Shown: piece by piece, positions 11,148 through 21,977 of the stretch
Numbering within the stretch: position 1 is the stretch's first letter
How the letters are laid out: every line of letters starts with the position of its first letter
NCBI GenBank assembly: GCA_963931865.1
Contig: OZ007510.1
Span: 3,004,747-3,068,746, forward strand
Origin: Axinella damicornis
Taxonomy: Eukaryota; Porifera; Demospongiae; Axinellida; Axinellidae
Reading direction: 5' to 3'
DNA: 64,000 nt
Translations under genes and position numbers: made by a program
The notes under the pieces: model-generated
What the model saw: the letters and a program-made list of their open reading frames with translations, nothing else
Told to the model about the DNA's origin: nothing
Database searches by the model: none

Positions 11148-11779
11148 TAGCCTTGTACCAAGGCCTTCAATCGCAGGGGGAAGGCCTGGTATACACTGTA
11201 TGCGCATGTGTTTAATTTCCCAAAATCTTGGAAAATAGGATATCTCGGTATTCTTCTGTGAAACGATGACGCCGAATGACGTCTAACATTTACATTCCTA
11301 GCTAGAAGAACCGCAACGACGAGTAGCAATCATGGTGCAGTGTAAGCGAAATTTCCGGTGGTAGTAGTTTCTCTGAGGCTCTTTCCTATGCTTTGCGATG
11401 GCTGAAAATGACACGGATTTACTGTGGAAGAAGAGCAGCGCTCCTCCATGAGAGCTGTGTACGAAGGCAGCGATGTGTTCGTGTGGCTACCTACTGGCTA
11501 TGGCAAGAGCCTGTGCTATCAAGTGCTCCCTTTCCTCATGGACTACAAGAAGGGACTTGTAGACGGTGGAAAGAGCTGTGGTGTGCTTGTTGTGAGCCCT
11601 TTGATCGCTCTCATGCACGCGTATGCGGGTGTGTTTACGCAAACGTCATCGGTTAAGCCCAACCCATTCGCAAACGTTACAATTAAAATTTACGTAATAT
11701 TCACATCTAAATTAAACGCATGCGCAAACAGTGTGTACCAGGCCTTCCCCCCGCGATTGAAGGCCTGGGTACTAGGCTA
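11148..11779. mobile_element. TIR element with 9-bp target duplication carrying a RecQ-like fragment
   Basis: Inverted termini of about 49 bp (tagccttgtaccaaggcctt on the left; the right end reads tagcctagtacccaggcctt on the minus strand). Flanks are agtgaccca and agtgacccg, an 8/9 match consistent with a 9-bp target duplication. The outer TIR word TAGCCT.GT.CC is shared with the 12181, 46915 and 47519 elements. TIR plus 9-bp duplication is typical of Mutator-like elements. The interior carries a helicase exon fragment (11398-11622), so this resembles a Pack-MULE. Confidence 0.65.
11398..11622 (+). pseudogene. RecQ-type helicase fragment (motifs 0, I and Ia)
   Basis: The frame through 11424-11622 reads EEEQRSSMRAVYEG, then WLPTGYGKSLCYQVLP (Walker A) and VVSPLIALM. 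These are the Q-like motif, motif I and motif Ia of RecQ-family DNA helicases. Coding similarity stops abruptly after PLIALM, where DQV would normally follow, and a frame change separates the upstream ATG from the conserved part. No later helicase motifs are present, so this is a captured fragment, not a working gene. Confidence 0.7.
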
Positions 11780-12180
11780 AGTGACCCGCTAATCCTGTGA
11801 GCTGTATTATCTGTGATAAATTGAAGCAACGATTAAGGTGATCAGCAAGAAATGTGTTCATTGTCCCTACCTACCTCTATCAATTACCAGTAATTCAAGT
11901 GATTCTTTCGATTCAGCGGTTTGAGGGACAAGAGAATGCCCCTGCTATGTAGCTAGATAACGGTATACAAGTAGCTTTGCTCACTCAGGTTAGCTATTGC
12001 CCCCTCGTTTGCCTGTGTGAACAATCCGGCACTGGGCAGCTCTCTGTGCAGAGCTGCTGCTCCCCGATTGCGTCTGCTTCAGCTGCTGCTCCGAAGGTGT
12101 GTCCATTGTGTCTGCTTCAGCTGCTGCTCCTGATTGCATCCACTTCAGCTGCTGCTCCTGATTGCACCCCAGCTGGGTTC

Positions 12181-12577
12181 TAGCCTCGTTCCCAGTCCCA
12201 CGCCCAGCTTTTCGTCGCTTGCAGTACGGTAAAGCGGGGAGGGCCTGGTACATCTTCTCACGTGAGTGATGTCAAGGGTAGAAAGGGGTAGAAAGACCGG
12301 AAGGAAGCGTGGCCGTACGTGGGTCTCAGAACAGCAAGAAGAGCGAAGGTACCAGGTAACATACCACACGTATCTAGCTAGCGGGGGGCGACTGTCATAC
12401 TCACCGAGCGTTGAACGTGTAGATGGCTGAATAACACGCAAAACATAGCGTCTCCGTTCTGAAAATTTTGCCATTTTTCGATTACGTCATACTCACGTGA
12501 GAAGATGTGCCAGGCCCTCCCCGCTTTACCGTACTGCAAGCGACGAAAAGCTGGGCGTGGGACTGGGAACGAGGCTA
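12181..12577. mobile_element. TAGCCTCG-family MITE, 397 bp, 9-bp target duplication
   Basis: Both arms are inverted copies of about 100 bp (tagcctcgttcccagtccca ... and its complement ending 12577). The flanks 12172-12180 and 12578-12586 are an identical gctgggttc. There is no ORF with a recognisable product. A triplication of 'cagctgctgctcc(tg)attgc' lies immediately upstream (12058-12172). Confidence 0.75.
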
Positions 12578-12689
12578 GCTGGGTTCTATATTGGTTTTTA
12601 ATTGTCCCAATAATGAATCACTATTCAGTGTTAATGTCTCTAATCCTTATCAGCCAGGGAACATCTGGCATGTAGCTTTGAAGTAGTGT

Positions 12690-13008
12690 TCTTGAAAGAA
12701 GTGCCAAGTGCGTCCTGGCATCTTTATCACTGCTGTTACACTACATAGCACTCATTGTGTTCTGTGGAAGCGCAGGAGAAGCACTAAAGGTATAGAGCCA
12801 ACCCCACCTCTGATTGCTACTTTACTTGGGTATTTCAGCTGATGAAGCAGGTATAGCAAAATCAATGCATGGATTCCTCACCCACGAAACTTTCAATTGG
12901 CAATGCTGTAAGGATTGCGGGTATGTTACACCAGACTTCCGAGCAGTGGCCCGACGGTGCATCCTGAAAATTTTCTGTTTGGAGATGCTTTGTCACCTGT
13001 CAGGGATA
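12690..13008 (+). CDS. MDN1: Possible N-terminal MDN1 exons
   Basis: Two open segments on the plus strand: about 12690-12789 (CVLASLSLLLHY ..., donor AAG|gtatag) and 12839-13008 (acceptor tttcag, donor GGGATA|gtacct). The second contains ETFNWQCC followed by an Arg/Cys pattern that loosely fits the helical N-terminal region before AAA1 in midasins (W-x-W/N-W-x-x-C ... VRW). The splice phases of the two do not join as drawn, so at least one boundary is wrong. This is a tentative call. Confidence 0.3.
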
Positions 13009-13077
13009 GTACCTTGAAGCCTGCACATTCCAAGTTCTCCCAGACAATGGGGAATGGAATAAGCAATCAGCTGTCTG

Positions 13078-13204
13078 TTTGCTAAGCGGCCTTGGATTCC
13101 TGGCCGCAGAGAGATTTTCTTCCTTTACATCCGACTGGGTACTACTTACAAACATATCCACGAGTCGGAATTGGGGGGGGCGTGGGGGTGGGGGGCGTGG
13201 GGGT

Positions 13205-13238
<34 letters not shown>

Positions 13239-13480
13239 TCAGGAGCATCTTGTGGCTCTTCACAGAATTTGAAATACAGGTAGAGTCTTCTTGCCTCAGG
13301 CAGTATAAGATGGTTCTTCCAATACTCATTCTGTTCTTTCAACGTTCTTCGACAGCAAGATCAAATGTGATCTGAAAGGTCTACCTGCAATTATTAAAGA
13401 TGCAGCTGAGATAGTAAGGAGCTTAACAGTTAAACTTTGGAAGGCAGAACCCATGCCGGTGATCAGGTTTCTGGCGTGAT
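13078..13480. other. G-rich tract and unassigned coding-like stretch
   Basis: 13172-13237 is a G-rich run ending in 33 consecutive G. From 13352, after tcgacag, an open stretch reads KIKCDLKGLPAIIKDAAEIV and continues for about 40 codons to a stop at 13479. I do not recognise it. The words at 13485-13512 (ttgccatagggcttgtgggg) recur at 38037-38060, pointing to a dispersed repeat. Confidence 0.4.
13205..13237 (+). repeat. Poly-G run, 33 bp
   Basis: Uninterrupted G, preceded by further G-rich sequence from 13172. Confidence 0.95.
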
Positions 13481-13519
13481 GTGGGTTGCCATAGGGCTTG
13501 TGGGGAGAGGGTGTGATCA

Positions 13520-13875
13520 CATGCTGGCGATCAGGTTCACACGCTGGCGATCAGGGTCACATGCTGGCGATCAAGATCACATGCTGGTGATCAGGGTCAC
13601 ATGCTGGCGATCAGGGTCACATGCTGGCAATCAGGTCGAGTGCTGGCGATCAGGTCACGTGCTGGCGATCAGGGTCACGTGCTGGCGATCAGAGTCACGT
13701 GCTGGCGATCAGGGTCATGTGCTGGTGATCAGGGTCATGTGCTGGTGATCAGGGTCACATGCTGGCGATCAGGGTCACATGCTGGCTATCAGGGTCACAT
13801 GCTGGCGATCAGGTCACGTGCTGGCGATCAGGGTCACGTGCTTGTGATCAGGGTCACGTGCTGGTGATCAGGCAG
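13520..13875 (+). repeat. 19-20-bp minisatellite, about 18 copies
   Basis: Tandem units of 'gtcacatgctggcgatcagg' with C/T and g/t variants. Open in several frames only because of its periodicity; not a gene. Confidence 0.95.
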
Positions 13876-14080
13876 AGCGGCTATCCTTGTTGTGTTTGGC
13901 GAAGTACTTTCAAGTTTGTGTGGCGTATAGTCCACTCTCGCCTTTTTCTCTTTTGGTGGTTTCTTGCTAGTTGTTTGAACCTTGCGGCACTTGCTACGTT
14001 CAGACTGGCTATCTTCGGAGTCGCTACTCCCGTATGCCAGCCGCTGGCGCACTCTGAAAGCCTTCGCCGCCTTCTTCAAC
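13830..14080 (-). pseudogene. Fragment of a basic repeat-associated ORF
   Basis: A minus-strand frame starting at ATG 14079 encodes a Lys/Ser-rich segment (KKAAKAFRVRQRL, GSSDSEDSQSERSKCRK). It runs out into the minisatellite and is preceded by a poly-C run (14089-14112). No family assigned; it may be the 5' end of a mobile-element gene. Confidence 0.3.
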
Positions 14081-14112
14081 CCCCCCCTCCCCCCCCCCCC
14101 CCCCCCCCCCCC

Positions 14113-16060
14113 ATTGTTTCATAGTGCTTGTAGTGCACAGAGTAAGAGTGGCTCGTCTGGTGGCTGATTAGCCTAGCCGCCTGGTCGGTTCGTCACATTG
14201 TTCACCTGCTTCCGTACTACCTCTTTTTGGTCACGCCATCCCTAGCCAGGTTAATAGCCAGTCTGCCAATACCCATCGACTTTAAAGTTTTCGGGTGTTC
14301 TAAAGTTGTCGTCTTGTCCTGTCTGTATGTGAATTCCAGACAAGCTTCCAAGCTTTTGCTCCTTTTGCTGTGGTCAATTGAGCTCTTGTTGAGAATTCAA
14401 TGCCATTGCAGGAAGTAATTTATTGTCCGCGAAAAGATTGTGTAGCTGCTCTAGTATATGCCGTTTGTCAAGTTTGGTATGATTTTCCAGGATACACTCA
14501 GAACATCTTGCTGCAAACTGCTGCCTTTCGGTTCCCATCTCTGCTCCGCTGAATGAAAGTGGTTTGAGGTAGTGTCATAGTGCACAACTACTGCTGCCTA
14601 GGGCTGGGGGGGACACTGCAGCTTCCACTCTTTCGGCATTTTCAACCGTTTTGCTCCAGGCGGACAACATTATGTTCCTCGCCTATGATCATGGACCTCC
14701 AAGTTTTGCGTTCATGAAGTAGACTCTTGGCTGTAACCCTTCCCCCCAGAATTTATAAGGGTGTGATGTCATATCACCCACGCAGAAAAGCCGCTTTGAT
14801 ATAATTTGGCACATAATTAAATTTGTACTTGGAGGGACTAACTCATTCATTGGGTAATACTTTATTCAGCACTAGTAATTAAACAGGAGTGTTGTAACAT
14901 AAACACTTTTGGGTGCTGAATAAGTTGAACAGGAGTTCTAAATAAGTTGAACAGAGTTGTAAATAGAAGTTGAACATGCAGGAGTTCTAAATAAGAATAG
15001 GTTGAACAAGCACTATTTGTTTGTTATACTACTCCTGTTTCTGTACACAGCGTTGGTGACATCCTTTGGGGTGTAGGTCAAGGTAAACGGGTCAGACATG
15101 AGTAGTTGTGTGGTGATTTCGTCTGTGTCCGTCAAATCTGTGAGGGTATCATCTTTTGTGATGAGTGGCTTGTGCTGCCACCGATTTTCACTATTTGACT
15201 GTGGTACCTCTGTTCAGCAGACTCCAATTCACGCCTTTCATGCTCGTGTCTTCTTAATTCTGACAGTCTGCTGTCTCTGTTGGAGGAGAAAGAGTAGCAC
15301 GGAAATCGTTGAAGCTATAGCTACAGTTGAACACTACGAGTTTACCTCTGTTCGGCGCACTCTGATGCGCAATGCTCAGCTGCCAGCTCACGAGCGATGG
15401 CGAGTCTGCGTGAACGGCGAACATCAAATTCATTCTCCTGCCAGGGCTCTTTCTCTTGCGGTCAGCCGCTCTCATAGTCTCCCTCCTCACCTCATCAGTT
15501 CTCCCTTGATGTCGTTGCGCTCTTTCCCTTGTCAATCGTCGTCTCTGGTCAGAAACCGACTCATACTCGTCGATTTTAATTTCAGCTAGCGACAAACGTG
15601 AGATCACATGGTGCGGGTTGTTTACGCACACGTGTGCGGGGGTCCAAAGCGTAATATACGTGCGGGGCCACAATAATTGCATTCCAATGCATTACAGGAC
15701 AAATATAGATTTATAGTCGCACTAGCCCGGATTCGACCTTCACACTGTACGATTAGTTGCTTCGCAATTATCTTAAACAAGGCAAAATACCAGTTAGAAT
15801 TATCATGTGGTGGTTTTGAACGCAAGTGTTTGGTAGCTGCCAAAAACCTCCAGATTCAATCTTAGGGTAGCCATTTTTCTTGGGGGCATGCCCCCAGCTC
15901 CCCCTGGAACAGACATGAGAAGGTCTGCTTTACGCGCTTCAGTTTACTATCCCATAACAGTCTCCACCCCCCAGCGAAAAATCCTGCATGAAACCATGCT
16001 TACTGTGCCCGTTAGTTAGCTGCAGGTCATATCAGTATTGTTCTGCTTTCCCTTCTGCAG
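14113..16060. other. Non-coding with a decayed Arg-rich ORF (minus)
   Basis: Mostly featureless, with short direct repeats of 'aataagttgaacag' at 14924-15010. On the minus strand at about 15360-15590 a broken frame reads SVSDQRRRLTRERAQRHQ and TDEVRRETMRAADRKRK. This resembles the Arg-rich '(R)ETDEQR..RAADR' repeat ORFs common in sponges, here frameshifted after KRK. No MDN1 exon could be assigned here, although some N-terminal ones are probably missing from the model. Confidence 0.4.
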
Positions 16061-17691
16061 AGAACAGGCCACCTTTGAGCAAGTTAAGGCAGAAGGCACC
16101 TTTAGAGTAAGTGTGCGTGTATGTGTGTAGTGTGTGGGGTTGGTTTTGTGGGTGTGTATGTGCTGAAACAACAAATCAGTATTGCAGTACTCCGATACCA
16201 TATGAATGCATTGTATACCGTCAGTGAAAACCAAATCTGTGTTTTCCTACACAGAGTATTGCGTCCATGCAGCAGAAGCTTGATGACCTGCACCTCCTCG
16301 TTCAGTCTGGTGGGATGTGTGTGATGGTGGAGGGGTATGGTGGGTGTGGGAAGAGTGCACTGCTGAGGGCATACACCAGTGCCAGTGGGTACCATATTCG
16401 GGAGAACCTGGTAGTCATCCATCTTGGAGAGCAAATTGATGGAAAGGTACATAGGTGGGATCGTGTGTATACTGGTACAGTGTTTGATGTCCTTAGTGTG
16501 ATGGTGTATTCGTACTTGCATGGCTTCATTGTACTGCTGTGCAGTCTGGTTACAGGGTTTACTGGTATTACAAGTTGACGGTAGCCTTCATGTCTCCACC
16601 TTTGATATGGCAAATCCTGGCAACTATTGAGTTGAATATCCTGAGGGCAAGACCTACATTATGGTGCATGCTGTATTGCTTGTTGCAGATGTTGTTGGGT
16701 ACGTTCACTTGTACCACTACTCCTGGAGAGTTTGTGTGGCTGCCCGGGGTCCTCACAAAGGTGAGAATGAATCCATTCACTGCTGTATGCCTTGTTAGTC
16801 TGGGTGTCGAGGTTGTGCGTTGACTTATTGAATCACATCTCCTGGCTTGGCTGGCTTATGAGGTCGACCATTGACAAGGAGAGCATTCAGGCTTGAAGGT
16901 GTCATGCGTAACAGTTCCCTACATGTATTCTTCAGTACTGCACATCTGCTCTCCATGCTACATGTATGAGCGTTCGCTCACTAACCCTCACCACCCACTG
17001 ATGTTCTGCGTCTGTGCAGTGTGCTATACCCACTTTTCCTCTGGTCTGGTTTGTTCACGTGTGTGTGTGTTGATGGACCTTGTTGTCTGATATCCCCTCA
17101 GGCTGTTGCGGGAGGAAAGTGGGTCATCATGGAAGACGTGGATGCAGCCCCTCCTGATGTGGTGAGAGAAATGACAGTTGCAGAATCTGTTTATCACCCG
17201 CAGTAAACTACTTTGTGACACTTGTGGAAGCAAGGAAGGTTGCCTCTGACTGCCAATGATGTCAGTTGAAACTAGCTTATAGATGCCATATTTCTGGTCT
17301 GTTAAAACCTGGCTACCACCGACTGCTATGCAGCTGACAGTTGAGTGCTCGATGAGCGAGCACTGCAGATTTGCGGTTAGCTAGTCTACCCATGTTCAAT
17401 TAACTTCTCTCTAACACTCACATAATAAAATTATCCCAGACCTTCCCCGCTTTTTTTAGCAGTGAAAAACTGGGCGTAGGCCTGGGAACGAGGCTGTACA
17501 TGTAGTTGTCACAAAATGTATGCCACGCTAACTAGTATTCATGGGGTTGGAATGAGGAATGCAATACCATTTTGATTTCCGCCGCAGTTCTCTCTGCTCC
17601 TGCCACTGGTGAAGAGTTGCAAGCTGATGATACCAGGCTATGCTGAGCCCCTCAAGGCTGCTCCAGGCTTCAAACTCTTCCTCACAAGGAG
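16061..17691 (+). CDS. MDN1: MDN1 exons 1-5 of the model: AAA1
   Basis: Exons 16061-16106, 16255-16446, 16689-16760, 17102-17161 and 17588-17691. Walker A is GYGGCGKS in the second exon. The pre-sensor loop VIHLGEQIDGK is followed by the TTPGEFVWLPGVLTK block. Walker B is WVIMEDVDAAPPDV, where vertebrates have LLEDIDYAPLDV, and the sensor 1 region is APGFKLFLTRR. The Walker B acidic pair E-D is kept. Confidence 0.93.
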
Positions 17692-20600
17692 GTGAGTAAA
17701 ATTTGTGCAGACATAGTGATTCAGGGTAATCTGAATCTCATAGAGGCCTACAAGTATATCGTTTGGCACCTAATTGCAATCCTGGTAGGGGGAAAATGGT
17801 GCTGTGTAAAGTAATTAATGTTTGACTACTTGGGAATGGCCTACAAAGATTCATGCTACACTGTCGTGATCACTATCATCACGTATTACGTATCCCAATC
17901 TCGCCCACTTTTCTTCACCTTCTTTGCCAGCATGTTTGTTGTAAATCTTTCAATAAGACCACCTGTCTGGGGGTGGTAGACCGTGGTGTTGACCTTACAC
18001 GAGAGAGGGGTTGCACAGGGGCGTCCGTTGTGGGGAGCGGCTCCGTCCCGAGGCCCTAGCCTGATTACGCGGACAGTCTGGCCAGGTGTGTGGGCCATGG
18101 CAGTCTTGGCATGCATGCTGGTATTTGCATCTTGTATGCCTGCACCGCACCGCAGGTTTGGGTTCCTGGGGCAGAATGCCGCCGAGTGACCATCCTTGAG
18201 ACAGTAATTACAGCAAGCAATGGAGCAGGCCCTGCCATGAATGCCTCATTGTACAGTCGGGGGTCTGGGACAGACCAATTGAGGTTGTTCCTAGCCAGGG
18301 CTTCCCTACGGAACTGGCGGTCGTAGGCCACGCCACCCAGCGCTTACCCTCATAGTTGCGTTCAGCCCGCACTATGGAGGCTTGGTATGCGAACAGCTCT
18401 GGGACTTTGTCGGGAAACCTAAGATTGCTGTCGTGAGAGAATACCTCTCTGTGAAATGTCTGTGACGGGAAGCCGTGCAGGGGTGGGGAGGCGTCCCTGG
18501 ACCCTGGGGGCAGGTCGTCGTTGATGGTGACCTCAGACATCTCAATGAACTCGAGGTCCAAGATCCGCTTGACTACCTTGGCTAGGAGTGATGCGGCAGG
18601 GTTGAACGGGCCGAGGTTTGGGGGGGGGGGGGGGGGGGGGGGGGGGTGGATTGAGGGGAGGTGGCTCCTTCCCTGTGGTGGCTGACGCTGCTGCGGCGAG
18701 CAGGTCCAGACCGTTGGCCGCTGTGGGGCTGGGATTGAAGGTTGGGATTAAGGACAAGGTGGTTGGGGGAGGCAGGGTACTGGTACTCACCAACAGCCGA
18801 GGTGGCGGATGCTGGAGGCTGGAGGAGTGATGGACGTGGTGCCGCCGCTCGCTCCGGAAGGGTCCGATCTCGATCGCCCTGTGAATGTGGACTGCAGCCA
18901 CGCGAGTTGTTCAGGCGAGAACGGGGGAGGGAGTTCAGGCGGCGCGGAAGGAGCGGTCATCATGCGGAATAGCTGCCTGAGTTGCTCGATCGAGTTATCG
19001 ATAAAGATACCTGATAGGACAAAGAGCTGGTTGACCAACCGACTACTATAGTGCCCGCGCTGTACATGTGCTGCACCTCTGTACTGCACCTCTGTACTGC
19101 ACATGCTCCTTGCCCTAAGTTGGCCGCACCTTTCTCAAACAACTACTTTCCCTCGTTCCCTCGTTGTCCGACAGCTTGCTGAATGCTACTTCAAAACTGA
19201 CATTGTATGAGCATGTTGATCAGTTATTTTTTGCGTGGTCGCGACGTTGCTTATTCTTACTGAGCTGGCTCCGACTATCGACTATCCATTCCTCGCTGAA
19301 ATTCTTCCTACCTCTGATCTTGTGGACGAACTCAGCGACATTTCAGCTTGACTAGCTACCACCTTTTTTGCACCTTCTTTGTCAGTGTAACAGTCCAACC
19401 ATGGCATTGTTTGGTGTTCGCGACCGAGATCACGCTACCACTTCAGGAAGGTAGTGTAGTCGACGTGCATCATCTCTTGCCTCCATCTGCTTTGTCTTGT
19501 GTATCATGCTCTGTTTCATGTTAAATCGAGAACAGATCTGAGTGTGAATTCGCCCTTGCAAAAAGATGGCCTAGTCTATGAATGATCCGTCACACCTACC
19601 ACCGGTCATTCGAATTAAAATTAAACATGATCGATGACGTTGTGTTGTTTTGACCTCTACTATAATGTAGTGTGTTTCATTACTCTTCATATGCTGTCCT
19701 TAATCATTTTCCGAGTCTTGCTTTTCATGAATGATGTTATATCGTAGATCCGGAAATTTTCGCGTTAAATATATTTCGCCTTTTAATTTTTTGCGTTGTT
19801 TTATTATTGTCGCTCGAGCACACCGACGAAAATTAAACCACGCGAAAATTTTGTTCACGCGTACGCGAAGTGTGTTCACGTGCACGTTCCTGGGACCGGA
19901 TACCATGTTGCGCCATTGGAGAGAAGGTGGAGCCTCGGATCAGCGTGAGCGAGGGAATGCAGCTGACACCCATGCCGTATCACTGATAGAGAGGGAACTG
20001 CCATTGGCTACTTACCTCGAAAGATTCACCCGTCTGTCTCGGTCCGCGGTTCCAACTGCCTTCAGAAGTTCGCTTCCGCAATCGCGCGCTTGGGCTGGTA
20101 TAGAAGAGCTCAGCGATCTTCAAAGATCGGGAACACCATCGGCAGGTTTCTGGTAGCGCAGCAGAGCCATACTTGTACTTTGATTCACGAATACTCGCAC
20201 GTTTAAGTAGAATCCTAAATTATTCAACGTTGAAAATATTTTGTTCTTAATTTTTGTCGAAATGCAATATCTACGAACATTAATTACGACGAAAATTTCC
20301 CGATCTACGGTAGCTTGCTGCATGCTGATAGTAACATTACACTCCTGGTATAGGTATAGGAAAAATTGTGCCGCGTAATCTAAATAATAAACGTTTGACT
20401 ACTTCTGAATGGCCTACAAAGATTCTGACTACACTGTCGTGATCGCTATGATGCAGTGACACAAAATCAAAATAATTGTGCTGTAACTCACCTTGGTGGC
20501 AGAGATACAAGCGCTTTTGTCATACCGTCGGCCGCCATTGCCGCGAGTCGATTGCTGTCTTCGATGTTGGTTGCCAGTACAGTCTTATGAAGGCCCCACA

Positions 20601-21939
20601 AAGATTCTGACCACACAGCCGTGATCACTATCGTTGACTGACGCTTACATGCCGAAACTCACCGTGCTGGCGAAGTTGTTAGCACTGTAATAAGCTCTTG
20701 TCTTACTTTTGGACGCTATTGCTGACTCGACATATCGCATATCGATCGACGACTGAGCATGGTCCTCACGTGACATGTGCGTTAATTGGAATGAGCTGCA
20801 ATACCGTACGGTTGCGCGTCCAGCGAGTTGCAACCGTTTCCAACGCGGCTACCAGGAGTGCGGTTGCCCCTCGTAACAGTGAAAGGGATTTGTTGAAACA
20901 CTGGTCTCAGAGAAGTGTCTAAATATTAGAAACCTCCCTCGAGGAATCTGTGAGATATTAGATTGGTCCGATTTGTTACAACCTTGGTGCAAGTCGTGTT
21001 GTCATTTCTCCTTACTCTGTTGTGTCCAGGGAGGTTGAAGGTGGTTACTCCCATTCCGGCGGTCTCCTGAGCATCCTGCGTCAGCACTCCTCCCTCCTCC
21101 CCCTCCCGCCTCTCATACCGGAGGAAGTCAAACAGGTGTGTGAAGCTGTGATGGAGGGTAGCCGCGAGTGCAGAACCTGTCAGTCAGTCTGTGCTACCTA
21201 GTTAGAACGTGTGGTTTGCTATTCTAACATGGATTTCACACTGCTAGAACCGATCTAAACCAGACATACTGTCACTAAGTAGACATACTGTCACTAAGTA
21301 GACATTTGAACTGTACTCATAATTGTGGTGTTGTCTCGTTATCTTATTTCACAGATCGTTGAAGATCAGTACCCAAACCTGCGGTTGCTGTCGGACAAGC
21401 TAGTACAGACTTCTTCCTCGTTGAATGTACAGCTGAGGTACGTTTGGAAAAATGACCTTCATGTAGTTCAGTACAGAGTGAGGAAGGAATGGAATTTGAG
21501 TGGGACTTAATCACTAAAGTGGCATCTTTTGTGCAGGTGTATACTGAAGCTGTGTGAGAGAGTGTCTCCACAGGTGTATGGAGGACGGATATCTTCAGTG
21601 GAGGACCTAATGCTCGAGGTACACTGCTATATACACGAGTACAATGTTGAGTGTGTTTCCATGCGTGTTCATGCAAAGTTTGTATCCATGGATGGCTAAG
21701 TTGTATTGACATCTTCACATTTATTGTTTTGTTCCTGTGGTAGTCATGTGACCATTGTGACTGTCACATGCACTGGTGTATGCTCCCTTCAGCTTGTGGA
21801 CTGTTTTGGTGGGCACTTGCCTGTGGAGAGAAGGTTGGCCCTGGCACTGGAGCTGAGGTCTCTCTGTGGAGGAATTGCAAAAGAGAAGGTGTGTACATGC
21901 ATCAGTGTAGGAATGCTCAGGCTGATGAGTGAGTGTACT

Positions 21940-21977
<38 letters not shown>

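Noticed and set aside
13520..13875. CRISPR array candidate at the minisatellite
   Set aside because: No spacers; simple tandem repeat with point variants.
13437..14124. Plus-strand ORFs of 88-121 aa with repeated CWRSGSHAG-like text
   Set aside because: Produced by the 19-20-bp minisatellite; no conserved domain.
14820..15020. Possible tandem regulatory array of 'aataagttgaaca'
   Set aside because: Only three to four degenerate copies without any link to a gene start.
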